Shown here: one piece after another, positions 34,034 to 44,434 of the stretch
How positions within the stretch are numbered: position 1 is the stretch's first letter
Layout: each line of letters starts with the position of its first letter
From: Arthrobacter agilis
GTDB lineage: Bacteria > Actinomycetota > Actinomycetes > Actinomycetales > Micrococcaceae
Direction of reading: 5' to 3'
DNA: 64,000 nucleotides
NCBI RefSeq assembly: GCF_002157505.1
Contig: NZ_NFSC01000029.1
Span: 186,001-250,000, forward strand
Position numbers and translations under genes: made by a program
The notes under the pieces: generated by a model
Database searches by the model: none
What the model was told of the DNA's origin: nothing
What the model saw: the letters and a program-made list of their open reading frames with translations, nothing else

Positions 34034-35224
34034 GTGATCATCCTCATCCCCGCCTACGAACCCGACGGCAAGCTCCCGCAGCTCGTCGGCGACCTGCTCG
34101 TTGCGGATCCCCGCCTTCTGGTCCTCGTGGTCGACGACGGCAGCGGTCCCCGCTTCAGCACCGTGTTCGACGACGCCCGCCGCGCCGGTGCCACCGTGAT
34201 CGGGTACCCGCACAATCGCGGGAAAGGGCAGGCGCTCAAGACCGGCTTCGGCTACGCGGAGCGCCACCACCCGGGGGAGGGCGTGGTCTGCGCCGACAGC
34301 GACGGCCAGCACGCCGTGCCGGACATCCTCCGCGTGGCCGCCCGCGTCCGGCCGGACGGCTCTCCGCGCTGGACCGGCTCCACGATGGTGCTGGGGGAGC
34401 GTGCGTTCGACGGCGACGTGCCGGTGCGGAGCCGCCTCGGCAACGCACTCACGCGCACCCTGTTCCGGGTTGCGGCGGGCGTCGGGCTGCACGACACGCA
34501 GACGGGGCTCCGCGGGTACCCCGCGGCGATGCTTCCGTGGCTGCAGTCGGTGCGGGGCGACCGCTACGAGTACGAACTGAACCTGCTGCTGCAGGCCGGC
34601 AAGGCGGGCCATCGGATCGACAGCATTCCGATCTCGACCATCTACCTCACCGGCAACAGCTCGTCCCACTTCCGGCCGCTCGTGGACTCCGCACGCATCT
34701 ACGCCCCGTTGCTCGCGTTCTCCCTGTCCTCGCTGGCCGCATTCGGCATCGACCTGGCAGCCTTCGTGGTCCTCGGCCTGCTGACGGACTCCCTGCTCCT
34801 GGCCGTCGTGGGAGCGAGGGCACTCAGCTCGTCGGTCAACTTCCTGGCGAACCGGCGCCTCGTCTTCGCCGAGGGCCGGCACCGGCCGCTGTCCGCCGCC
34901 GCTCTGCGGTACTTCACGCTCGTCGTCGCCCTGCTGGCCGCGAACTATGCCGGAATCTTCCTGCTCACCGACGCAGGGGTGCCGGAGGTGGCGGCGAAGG
35001 TCTTCACCGAAACCGCTCTCTTCATCACCAGCTTCACCGTGCAGAAACGCTTCCTCTCGGGCAGGGGCGCGGCCCCCACGCCCCGCGTCCCCAGGCCGGC
35101 GCTCCCTCGGGGCGCCGGACCGGAGACCGGGCCTGTCCCGCAGGCAGTGCCGGCACCCGACGCGGTGCCGGCCTTCACCCCAGTGCCGACGTCGGATGCG
35201 GCACAGGGCCGCCGCGTCGCCTGA
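34034..35224 (+). CDS. Glycosyltransferase family 2 fused to a GtrA-like membrane domain
   Basis: 396 residues. Residues about 1-210 are a GT2 (GT-A) domain: IILIPAYEPDGKLPQL, VVDDGSGPRFSTV, HNRGKGQALKTGF, and CADSDGQHAVPDI (the DxD-like motif). Residues about 225-345 form a four-helix GtrA-type domain (LAAFGIDLAAFVVLGLL, FLANRRLVF, FTVQKRFLSG). Such fusions use lipid-linked sugars at the membrane, as in cell-surface glycan glucosylation. The Pro-rich tail from about residue 350 is low-complexity. The GTG start at 34034 lies 10 nt after the glycosidase stop, so the two are cotranscribed. Confidence 0.9.
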   Translation: MIILIPAYEPDGKLPQLVGDLLVADPRLLVLVVDDGSGPRFSTVFDDARRAGATVIGYPHNRGKGQALKTGFGYAERHHPGEGVVCADSDGQHAVPDILRVAARVRPDGSPRWTGSTMVLGERAFDGDVPVRSRLGNALTRTLFRVAAGVGLHDTQTGLRGYPAAMLPWLQSVRGDRYEYELNLLLQAGKAGHRIDSIPISTIYLTGNSSSHFRPLVDSARIYAPLLAFSLSSLAAFGIDLAAFVVLGLLTDSLLLAVVGARALSSSVNFLANRRLVFAEGRHRPLSAAALRYFTLVVALLAANYAGIFLLTDAGVPEVAAKVFTETALFITSFTVQKRFLSGRGAAPTPRVPRPALPRGAGPETGPVPQAVPAPDAVPAFTPVPTSDAAQGRRVA

Positions 35225-35261
35225 CCCTCGTCCTGAGTGCTCATATGCCGTGCTCTGCCCC

Positions 35262-35279
35262 GGCACAGCACCGGCACAG
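35262..35279 (+). promoter_or_regulatory. PhoP-box-like repeat D upstream of the DUF4956 gene (weak)
   Basis: GGCACAG-CACC-GGCACAG is a perfect 7-4-7 direct repeat 54 nt before the DUF4956 start. TAGAAG follows after 15 nt (35295-35300), not 19, so it may be an operator with a different spacing. Confidence 0.5.
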
Positions 35280-35332
35280 CATGCCCTCGCATCGTAGAAG
35301 AAGAACTTCCCCCACCTCCCGGAGAATCCACC

Positions 35333-36052
35333 ATGAACATCCTGATCCTCATCGCCGCCGACCTTCTGGCGATCACCTTCCTCACCGTCGGCCTGTACCT
35401 GCGCCGCCACCGCCGTCGCGACCTCGTGGTCTCCTACCTCGGCATGAACGTCGGTGTCCTCGCGGTGGCCACGGCGCTCTCGGGTTCGGCTGCCGGCGTA
35501 GGACTCGGCCTCGGGCTGTTCGGCGTGCTCTCGATCATCCGCCTCCGCTCCACCGAGCTCGCCCAGCACGAGGTGGCCTACTACTTCTCAGCGCTGGCCC
35601 TAGGGCTCATCGCGGGTCTCGGCGCCGAGCCGCTGTGGCTGCCACTGGCACTCATGGGCCTGATCCTCGTGGTCATGGTCATCGGTGACTCCTCCCGGGT
35701 GTTGCCCGGGTACCGGCACCAGACCGTGGTGCTGGACCAGGCCATCGGTGACGAAGAGGTCCTCCAGGCGCGCCTTGCGGAGGTCCTTTCTGCCCGGATC
35801 CATTCCGCCACGGTGTCCGAACTGGACCTCGTCAATGACAAGACCGTCGTCGAGGTCCGCTTTGAAGTGGCACCGGCCCGGCCCCGAACGCCGGCGACGC
35901 CGTCGATCGCCGTGCTCCCGGAGGGCCGGCCGGCGGGCACCACCTACACGGACCTGCCCGAGACCACGCCTGCCGCGGACCCGGCCCACGTGCCCGAGCA
36001 ACGGCACGACCGGGACAGCCTGGCGGGCAGCGCACAGGCGGGGGTGTCGTGA
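35333..36052 (+). CDS. DUF4956 membrane protein
   Basis: 239 residues with five membrane segments in the first 135 residues (LILIAADLLAITFLTVGLYL, LGMNVGVLAVATAL, GVGLGLGLFGVLSIIRLR, YYFSALALGLIAGLG, LPLALMGLILVVMVI). The RLRSTELAQHEVAYYF loop matches DUF4956. The cytoplasmic C-terminus (about 145-239) has an alpha-beta domain then a Pro-rich tail. DUF4956 genes commonly sit beside VTC-type polyphosphate polymerase genes, as here, where the polymerase start overlaps this stop by 4 nt. GGAGA precedes the ATG. Function is unproven; a membrane partner for the polymerase is likely. Confidence 0.9.
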   Translation: MNILILIAADLLAITFLTVGLYLRRHRRRDLVVSYLGMNVGVLAVATALSGSAAGVGLGLGLFGVLSIIRLRSTELAQHEVAYYFSALALGLIAGLGAEPLWLPLALMGLILVVMVIGDSSRVLPGYRHQTVVLDQAIGDEEVLQARLAEVLSARIHSATVSELDLVNDKTVVEVRFEVAPARPRTPATPSIAVLPEGRPAGTTYTDLPETTPAADPAHVPEQRHDRDSLAGSAQAGVS

Positions 36053-36828
36053 CCGGCGGCGACTTCGCGGGCCTCGATGCCCGCCCTTCCGTCAGCCTCG
36101 ACGAGCTCAACACCGCAGCCGCCCTGCAGACCAGGGTGGACCGGAAGTACGTGGTCGGGGCGCGGCTGGCAGGCAGTGTTCTCGATGCCTTCGCCGCCGA
36201 GGTCCGCGTCCTCGAGATGCTCGGGCGTCGTTCCTTCACCTACGACTCCGTCTACTTCGACACCCCCGACCTCGACAGCTATCTGCTCGCCGCCCACGGC
36301 AGGCGCCGCCGGTACAAGATCCGCACCCGCACGTACGTGGACAGTGGCACCAGCTTCCTCGAAGTGAAGACCGAGGGCGCCCGTGCGGCAACGGTCAAGG
36401 AACGCATCCCCTACGCGCTCTCCGACAGCCACCGCCTCACCCCCGAGGGCCTCGCCTACATCAGCGAGACACTGAGCAGCTCCATCGGTTCGTTGCCCTC
36501 CGGGGTCCTCGAGCCCGTGATCGAGACCCGGTACCGCCGCATAACGCTGTACCTGCCGGAGTCGGAGAGCCGGGCGACGATCGACCTCGGCGTCACCTGG
36601 CGCAGGCCCGGCGGCCGTCCCCACGAACTCGACGGCGCGGTCATCCTCGAGACGAAATCGGGCAGCGCAGCAAGCGCCCTCGATCGCCACCTCTGGGCCT
36701 CCGGCATCCGGCCGAGCCGGATCTCCAAGTTCGCCACCGGCATGGCCGCCCTCGACCCGACGCTTCCCGCCAACCGCTGGCACCGCACCATCTCCACATC
36801 CCTCCCGCTCCGCCCCCTTTCCCGCTGA
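36049..36828 (+). CDS. VTC-domain polyphosphate polymerase-like protein
   Basis: 259 residues forming a single triphosphate-tunnel (CYTH/VTC) domain. Residues in the tunnel are present: RVDRKYVVG near the start, YDSVYFDTPDLDSY, RRRRYKIRTRTYVDSGTSFLEVKTEG, VKERIPY, EPVIETRYRRI, RATIDLG, VILETKS and SRISKFATG. The basic and acidic residues in these strands are those that bind the polyphosphate chain and metal in yeast Vtc4. It is cytosolic by sequence, so coupling to the DUF4956 membrane protein (overlapping start) probably exports or anchors its product. A shift of function to another triphosphate substrate is possible. Confidence 0.88.
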   Translation: MTGGDFAGLDARPSVSLDELNTAAALQTRVDRKYVVGARLAGSVLDAFAAEVRVLEMLGRRSFTYDSVYFDTPDLDSYLLAAHGRRRRYKIRTRTYVDSGTSFLEVKTEGARAATVKERIPYALSDSHRLTPEGLAYISETLSSSIGSLPSGVLEPVIETRYRRITLYLPESESRATIDLGVTWRRPGGRPHELDGAVILETKSGSAASALDRHLWASGIRPSRISKFATGMAALDPTLPANRWHRTISTSLPLRPLSR

Positions 36829-36880
36829 CCTCCCGCTCTAACCTCCCGCTCCGCCCTCCCGCCCTGACCAAAGGACTCCC

Positions 36881-38509
36881 ATGCTCACCGTTCCCCGCCC
36901 CGCCTCCCCCCGCAGCGCCGCCCTCAAGACCTCCGTCGCCGCCCTCGCACTCGCCCTCTCCCTCGCCGGCTGCGGCACGGGCACCACGAACGCCGGCTCG
37001 ACCACCACCACGCAGGACCCGGCGACAGCAGAGGCGACAGCCGAAGCAACCGCAGCGGATGACGCGGCAGCTGACACGGCAAGCGATACGGCAGACGCGA
37101 CCGCCGTCGTCGCCGCCGATGCCGTCACCGAGGACACGCACTACGACGCCGACGACCTCACGTGGGATGCTGCGGAAGAGATCCCGGTCACCCTCGCGGA
37201 CGGTGCGAGCAGCGCGGGTGACGGTGTCACCGTCGACGGCGATACCGTCACCATCACCGCAGCCGGGACCTACCGGCTGTCCGGAAGCCTCAGCGACGGC
37301 CAGGTCGTCGTCGCTGCGGGGGAGGAGGACGTGGTCCGCGTCATCCTCGACGGCGTCGAGTTGGCGAGCAGCACCGGATCGCCCTTCGTGGTCACGAGCG
37401 CCAATGAGGCTCTCCTGTACCTCGAGGACGGCAGCACCAACATCCTGACCGACGCCGACAGCTACGCGGACCCCGGCACGGACGCCCCGAACGCCGCCCT
37501 GTACTCGATGGCCGACCTCACCATCGCCGGCGCCGGATCCCTCACCGTCAACGGCAATGCCAACAACGGCATCGTCTCCAAGGACGGCCTGGTCCTGGCG
37601 GCCGGCGACGTCACCGTCGAGGCCGTGGACGACGGTATCGAGGGCAAGGACTACGTGGCCCTGCTCGGCGGGACCTACGACGTCACGGCCGGCGGCGACG
37701 GCGTGAAGTCCACCAACGAGGACGAGGACGGCCGCGGCTGGCTCACGGTGTACGGCGGGCAGCTCGTGGTGTCCTCGGGCGACGACGGTGTCAAGGCCGC
37801 CACCATCCTCACCGTCGACGCGGGAACGGTGAACGTCACCGAATCCGTCGAAGGCCTGGAAGCGCAGCACATCGCCGTCGACGGCGGCACTGTCGAGGTG
37901 ACCTCCAGCGACGACGGCGTGAACGCGGCAGGCGGATCGTCCGGCACCACCGGTGGCGGGGGCGGAATGGGCGGCGGTGGCATGGAGGTAGGCGACTACA
38001 CGGTCAGCGTGACCGGTGGAACCCTGACCATCAACTCCGAGGGCGACGGCCTCGACTCCAACGGCGATGCCAGCATCACGGGAGGCACCGTCGTCGTGAA
38101 CGGACCGACCGGTGACGGCAACGGCGCACTCGACGTGAACGGCGAGCTGACCGTCGACGGCGGCACCGTCGCCGCGGCAGGCAGCGCCGGCATGGTCGTC
38201 ACGCCGGGTTCGTCGTCGACGCAGTCGGGTGTGCAGCTCACCCTCGCCTCGACGGTCCCCGCCGGTACCGCCGTCCAGATCGCCTCGGCGGACGGCGCCG
38301 TCGTGGGCTCCTTCGTCGCCACCAAGGACATGGCATCGCTGATCTTCTCCTCGGCGTCGATCACGGACGGGGAGACCTACACGGTCTACACCGGTGGCAC
38401 CACCGCAGCGACGGAAGGCATCACCGAGGGCACTCTGGACGGGGCGGACGAACTCGGAACCGTTACCGCCGGCGAGTACACCCAGTCACAGGGACCCGGA
38501 GGCCGCTGA
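36881..38509 (+). CDS. Cthe_2159-type carbohydrate-binding lipoprotein
   Basis: 542 residues. The N-terminus carries a signal peptide with lipobox (SLAGC, cysteine about residue 31), an Ala/Thr/Asp-rich spacer to about 80, and then a right-handed repetitive beta structure with many G-x-x-T-V-x-G-D and DDG turns (VDDGIEGKDYVALLGGTYDVTAGGDGVKSTN, DDGVKAATILTVDAG, SDDGVNAAGG). This pattern matches the Cthe_2159-like polygalacturonan/calcium-binding surface proteins (PF14262). A Gly-rich loop (GGGGGMGGGGMEVG) lies near residue 365. It is the last gene of the VTC group, 52 nt after the polymerase. It is probably an anchored surface protein that binds an acidic polymer. Confidence 0.85.
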   Translation: MLTVPRPASPRSAALKTSVAALALALSLAGCGTGTTNAGSTTTTQDPATAEATAEATAADDAAADTASDTADATAVVAADAVTEDTHYDADDLTWDAAEEIPVTLADGASSAGDGVTVDGDTVTITAAGTYRLSGSLSDGQVVVAAGEEDVVRVILDGVELASSTGSPFVVTSANEALLYLEDGSTNILTDADSYADPGTDAPNAALYSMADLTIAGAGSLTVNGNANNGIVSKDGLVLAAGDVTVEAVDDGIEGKDYVALLGGTYDVTAGGDGVKSTNEDEDGRGWLTVYGGQLVVSSGDDGVKAATILTVDAGTVNVTESVEGLEAQHIAVDGGTVEVTSSDDGVNAAGGSSGTTGGGGGMGGGGMEVGDYTVSVTGGTLTINSEGDGLDSNGDASITGGTVVVNGPTGDGNGALDVNGELTVDGGTVAAAGSAGMVVTPGSSSTQSGVQLTLASTVPAGTAVQIASADGAVVGSFVATKDMASLIFSSASITDGETYTVYTGGTTAATEGITEGTLDGADELGTVTAGEYTQSQGPGGR

Positions 38510-38582
38510 CGCAGCACGCGTCGGGCTGTCCCACTCAGGCTGCCGGTGGTCAAGCTAGTACGGAGCCTGCTTCTGGCACAGA

Positions 38583-38608
38583 ACATAGGTAGACTGGTCT
38601 ACCTATGT
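38583..38608. promoter_or_regulatory. Perfect 26-bp palindromic operator of the TetR gene
   Basis: ACATAGGTAGAC-TG-GTCTACCTATGT is a perfect inverted repeat with 12-bp arms, 15 nt upstream of the TetR start. It fits autoregulation by the TetR protein. The downstream EamA gene is cotranscribed and so under the same control. Confidence 0.85.
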
Positions 38609-38623
38609 CAGAAGGGGTGCACC

Positions 38624-39196
38624 ATGAATCGGGTTGTGGGGTCAGCGCGGGAGCGGTTGTTGGGTGCCGCGTCGCGGTTGTTCTATGCCGATGGCATGAC
38701 GGCGACGGGTATCGACGCGATCACTGCGGAAGCAGGCGTGGCGAAGATGAGTCTGTACAACAACTTCGCCTCGAAAGAGGACCTGGTGCTCGCATACATC
38801 GACGCGCGCCACGAGGAGTGGCTGGAGCTGTACCGTCGCCGGTCCGGGAACGCCACCGGGCCCATAGGCGGGGTGATGGCCGTGTTCGACGCCTACATCG
38901 ATCACGCATCCGTCGCCTACCTGCACGGCTTCCGTGGGTGCGGTCTCCTGAATGCGGCCGCCGAACTCCCGGTCGGCTCCCCGGGCCGCGAGGCGGTGCG
39001 CAGGCACAAGGAACAGGTGGAGTCGATCCTGGCCGGACACCTCACCGGCGTCCTGCCTTCGCCGGTGGCGCGGGACACCGCTGAGCACCTGACATTCCTG
39101 CTCGAGGGGGCGATGAGCCGGGCAGGCCTCGAAGGTCAGCCGGATCGCCTCGAGCGTGCCAAAACCATCGCCCGCGGACTGGTCGATTCCCTGTGA
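38624..39196 (+). CDS. TetR-family regulator
   Basis: 190 residues. The helix-turn-helix (about residues 10-55) reads ARERLLGAASRLFYADGMTATGIDAITAEAGVAKMSLYNNFASKEDLVLAYI, a standard TetR motif. The C-terminal effector domain ends LEGAMSRAGLEGQPDRLERA. The ATG at 38624 was chosen for its GAAGGGG and because the palindrome lies directly before it. The gene overlaps the EamA exporter by 4 nt. Confidence 0.93.
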   Translation: MNRVVGSARERLLGAASRLFYADGMTATGIDAITAEAGVAKMSLYNNFASKEDLVLAYIDARHEEWLELYRRRSGNATGPIGGVMAVFDAYIDHASVAYLHGFRGCGLLNAAAELPVGSPGREAVRRHKEQVESILAGHLTGVLPSPVARDTAEHLTFLLEGAMSRAGLEGQPDRLERAKTIARGLVDSL

Positions 39197-40146
39197 ACCG
39201 GAACCGCCTCGTCGGCCTCGGTGCCATCAGTGCCACGTCCCTGCTCTGGGGGACGACGGGAACTGCCGCAACGTTCGCCTCGGGCGCCGGCCCCCTGGCG
39301 ATCGGGGCGGCCGCCCTGGGGATCGGAGGCCTGTTGCAGGCCCTCATTGCCCTCCCGGCGCTGAAGGCTGCCCTCCCGGCGCTGCGCGCGAACCTGCCGG
39401 CAGTGCTCCTGGGCGCGGTGTCGGTCGGGATCTATCCCCTCGCGTTCTACAGCTCCATGCACTACGCCGGCGTCGCCGTCGGCTCCGTGGTATCCCTGGC
39501 CTCCGCGCCATTGGCCTCCGGAGTCCTCGAGCGGCTCATCGACCGCCACCCGCTGAGCCGGTGGTGGATGCTGGCCGCGGGACTCGGCGTCCTGGGCAGC
39601 GCGCTGCTGTGCCTGTCCAAGATGCAGGGCCCGGCAGGGGACGCCGCCGGCACCGTCATCGGCACGGGACTGGGCCTGGTAGCAGGAGGCACCTACGCCA
39701 CCTACTCGTGGGCGGTCCATCGCCTCATGACCCGCCGGATCAGCCGGGCCGCCTCGATGGGTGCCGTCTTCGGCGGGGGAGGGCTCCTGCTGATGCCCGT
39801 CCTCCTCATCACCGGCGCCCCGCTCATCGCCACCACGGAGGCGTTCCTGGTGGCCGCCTACATGGCGCTGGTGCCGATGTTCCTCGGCTACCTGCTGTTC
39901 GGGTTCGGCCTCACCCGGGTCTCCGCGAGTACCGCCACCACCGTGACCCTCACAGAACCGGCGATCGCGGCGATCCTCGCCGTCGTCATCGTCGGGGAAC
40001 GGCTCGCCGCCGCAGGGTGGATCGGCCTGGGCATCATTGGCGGAGCGCTGCTGATCCTCGCTTTCGCCCCGACCAATGCCGCGGCCCGGCAGGCGGATCA
40101 GCGACGGGAGGAAATCCGGCAACCGTCGCTCGGCGCGTCCACCTAA
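39193..40146 (+). CDS. EamA/DMT-family transporter
   Basis: 317 residues with about ten membrane helices in two related halves, as in drug/metabolite exporters. Features include an initial LGAISATSLLWGTTGTAATFASGAGP helix, a helix-loop with SSMHYAGVAVGSVVSLASAPLASGVLERL, and TVTLTEPAIAAILAVVIVGERLAAAGWIGLGIIGGALL in the second half. Substrate unknown. The GTG start overlaps the TetR stop, so the exporter is likely derepressed when the regulator binds its ligand. Confidence 0.9.
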   Translation: MNRNRLVGLGAISATSLLWGTTGTAATFASGAGPLAIGAAALGIGGLLQALIALPALKAALPALRANLPAVLLGAVSVGIYPLAFYSSMHYAGVAVGSVVSLASAPLASGVLERLIDRHPLSRWWMLAAGLGVLGSALLCLSKMQGPAGDAAGTVIGTGLGLVAGGTYATYSWAVHRLMTRRISRAASMGAVFGGGGLLLMPVLLITGAPLIATTEAFLVAAYMALVPMFLGYLLFGFGLTRVSASTATTVTLTEPAIAAILAVVIVGERLAAAGWIGLGIIGGALLILAFAPTNAAARQADQRREEIRQPSLGAST

Positions 40147-40162
40147 AACTGTCCACCTAGGA

Positions 40163-40387
40163 CTACTGCTCGCCGTTCGCCCGTGCTTCGATCCAGTCGG
40201 TCGCCGCGTCGGAGAGAAAGATGCCGTCGGGCCCGCGCTCGCCCATCCACCACGAGTCGGACGCGATCAGGCCGCCGGCGCGGCTGATGTCGGCGGCTAC
40301 CTCCGGCGTCAGGGCGCTCCCGTTGTTCTCGATGAGCCAGTCCCGCGTCCGAGGCATCACGGCGGTCCACCACTGTTCAAGGTCCAT
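40163..40387 (-). CDS. Small conserved hypothetical protein
   Basis: 74 residues, soluble, rich in Trp (MDLEQWWTAVMPRTRDWLIENNG, then LIASDSWWMGERGPDGIFLSDAATDWIEARANGE). The repeated aromatic and acidic pattern looks like a small conserved actinobacterial protein that I cannot name. CATACT lies 6 nt before the ATG, so it is probably leaderless. It is convergent to the EamA gene. Confidence 0.65.
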   Translation of the reverse strand: MDLEQWWTAVMPRTRDWLIENNGSALTPEVAADISRAGGLIASDSWWMGERGPDGIFLSDAATDWIEARANGEQ

Positions 40388-40541
40388 GCCGGAAGTATGC
40401 CACCGGTCCGCTGTCCCAGGCAGGGCGACGGCACGAGCCGCCGGAACAGTTGACCCACCCGGCGGTCTACGTACAGCGCCGGCAGATCGGTACTGCTGAG
40501 GCGGTCTGCGACCTGCCGCCACTCGCACTACCCTCGTACTC

Positions 40542-40565
40542 GGGCATCGATCATGGTCGATGCCC
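40542..40565. promoter_or_regulatory. Inverted repeat upstream of the arsenate-reductase-like gene
   Basis: GGGCATCGA-N6-TCGATGCCC has perfect 9-bp arms, 37 nt upstream of the start. It could be an operator (for example of an ArsR-type regulator, none being adjacent) or a leader hairpin. The rest of the 214-nt divergent gap shows nothing clear. Confidence 0.5.
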
Positions 40566-40601
40566 TCCGATGCCATGACCCAGAGAGTTCCAGGAGGCTC
40601 C

Positions 40602-41048
40602 GTGAGCGCCCACCCCGCCGCAGGCACGACCGTCCAGCCCGCCGGGCCGAAGAGGCCGTCGGTCCTGTTCGTCTGCGTCCACAACGCCGGCCGGTCGCAG
40701 ATGGCCGCCGCATACCTGAACCACCTGTCCGCGGGGCGCATCGAGGTCCTGTCCGCCGGTTCCCAGCCTGCCGGCCAGGTCAACCCGGCGGCCGTCGAGG
40801 CGATGGCCGAAGAGGGCATCGACATCACCGCCGAGACGCCGAAGATCCTCACTTCCGAGGCCGTGCAGGCCTCCGACGTCGTCGTGACCATGGGATGCGG
40901 CGACGAATGTCCGTACTTCCCGGGCAAGCGCTATGAGGACTGGGTGCTCGAGGATCCGGCAGGCAAGGGCGTCGAGTCGGTCCGGCCGATCCGGGACGAG
41001 ATCAAGGGTCGCGTCCGCCAGTTGATCGGCGAACTCCTGCCCGCCTGA
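40602..41048 (+). CDS. arsC: Arsenate reductase-like LMW phosphatase-fold protein
   Basis: 148 residues from a GTG with AGGAGG upstream. The fold is that of LMW tyrosine phosphatases, with the P-loop C25-VHNAG-R31-S and the later TMGCGDECPYFPGKRYEDW motif, which is seen in actinobacterial thioredoxin- or mycothiol-linked arsenate reductases. The two cysteines of GCGDEC fit the redox relay. It probably reduces arsenate to arsenite or acts in mycothiol-linked reduction. There is no arsB or acr3 exporter nearby. A start at 40560 is possible but lacks a ribosome binding site. Confidence 0.88.
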   Translation: MSAHPAAGTTVQPAGPKRPSVLFVCVHNAGRSQMAAAYLNHLSAGRIEVLSAGSQPAGQVNPAAVEAMAEEGIDITAETPKILTSEAVQASDVVVTMGCGDECPYFPGKRYEDWVLEDPAGKGVESVRPIRDEIKGRVRQLIGELLPA

Positions 41049-41106
41049 GGCAGTCCGCGACGGCGGAGGGGTGCAGCAATTCTCCGGCTGCGCGTACCGT
41101 GGGCGA

Positions 41107-42420
41107 ATGACCGCCACCGACCCGCGTCAGCAGCACATCGTCAGCACCCTCGTCGAGGCCCACCAGGACCTGATGGGCGCAGATCCGCTCGCCTTCCGTG
41201 CCCGTTTCCGGAAGATGGCGGCAGACCCATACGCCTTCTACCGCGGCAGTGCGTCGCTGTTCTACACGGACATGGGGGAACTGGACGACCGGTGGGCGGA
41301 TGAGCGCACGGGACGGGTCTGGATCCACGGCGACCTGCACGCCGAGAACTTCGGCACCTACATGAGCAATGAGGGGCGGCTGACGTTCGACGTCAACGAC
41401 TTCGACGAGGCGTACGTAGGCCACTTCTCCTGGGACCTGCGCCGTTTCGTCGCCTCGCTGACCCTGCTCTGCTGGCAGAAGGCACTGCCGACCCGGACGG
41501 TGCGCGATCTGGCGCGCACCTACCTCGATGCGTACCTCGGTGCCGTCGAGGACTACGTGGAGGACGAGCAGTCGGCCTTCGCCTTCGGGCTGGGCAACAC
41601 CGAGGGCACCATCCACACGGTGCTGCAGCAGGCACGTGCGGCGCGGCGGACGGGCCTGCTCGATTCGCTCACCTCGATCGAGGGTTACGAGCGCCAGTTC
41701 CGCGACGACGGCTCCATTAGGATCCTCGACGACGAGGAGCGCGCCGAGGTGGCGGACGCGTTCGACCGCTACCTCGACACCATCCCCGAGTCCGGGCGGT
41801 CGCGTCGTCGGGTGTTCTACCGCGTGAAGGGCATCGTGGGCAAGAAGGGCTTCGGCATCGGCAGCGCCGGGCTGCCGACCTACAACGTCCTCATCGAGGG
41901 GTTCGACGAGGCGCAGGAGAACGACATCATCCTGACCATGAAGCAGTCGAACGTCGCCGCGCCGAGCCGGATCGTCGACGACGAGCGGGTCCGCAGCTAT
42001 TTCACGGATGACGGACACCGTGCCGTCATCAGTCAGCGGTCGCTGCAGCCGCACACCGATCCGTTCCTCGGCTATACGAGCATCCGCGGCGTCTCGTTCG
42101 TGGTCTCCGAACTCTCGCCGTACAAGCAGGACCTGTCCTGGGACGACCTCACCGAGCCCGAGCAAATGGTTCCCGTGCTCGAAGCCCTCGGGAAGGCGAC
42201 GGCGAAGATCCACTGCTCGACGGACGAGGACAGCGACCACGACCTGGTGCCGTTCCGCACCGAGACGGCCATCCTCGCCGCCGTCGACCCTTCCCGTGAC
42301 GAGTTCATCGAGGACATCACCGACTTCGGCGAGAGCTACGCCGACACCGTGCGGCAGGACCACGCCCTCTTCGTCGATGCCTTCCGCGAGGGGCTCATCA
42401 CCGCGGTGCCGGCAGCCTGA
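41107..42420 (+). CDS. DUF2252 family protein
   Basis: 437 residues. The segment VWIHGDLHAENFGTYM (about residues 75-90) with a later FDVNDFDEAYVGHFSWDLRR shows the kinase/phosphotransferase-like catalytic loop and metal-binding D typical of DUF2252. Near residue 245 VFYRVKGIVGKKGFGIGSAG resembles the nucleotide-binding lysine region. The family is thought to adopt a protein-kinase-like fold with unknown substrate. TACCGT lies 6 nt before the ATG, so the transcript is probably leaderless. Confidence 0.9.
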   Translation: MTATDPRQQHIVSTLVEAHQDLMGADPLAFRARFRKMAADPYAFYRGSASLFYTDMGELDDRWADERTGRVWIHGDLHAENFGTYMSNEGRLTFDVNDFDEAYVGHFSWDLRRFVASLTLLCWQKALPTRTVRDLARTYLDAYLGAVEDYVEDEQSAFAFGLGNTEGTIHTVLQQARAARRTGLLDSLTSIEGYERQFRDDGSIRILDDEERAEVADAFDRYLDTIPESGRSRRRVFYRVKGIVGKKGFGIGSAGLPTYNVLIEGFDEAQENDIILTMKQSNVAAPSRIVDDERVRSYFTDDGHRAVISQRSLQPHTDPFLGYTSIRGVSFVVSELSPYKQDLSWDDLTEPEQMVPVLEALGKATAKIHCSTDEDSDHDLVPFRTETAILAAVDPSRDEFIEDITDFGESYADTVRQDHALFVDAFREGLITAVPAA

Positions 42421-42429
42421 GCAGAAGAA

Positions 42430-44432
<2,003 letters not shown>

Positions 44433-44434
44433 CC

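Noticed and set aside
32774-35569. 931-codon open frame on the minus strand
   Set aside because: It is antisense to the NAGPA and GT2-GtrA genes, which have clear domains and promoters. The repetitive part is the reverse of the TDSA array.
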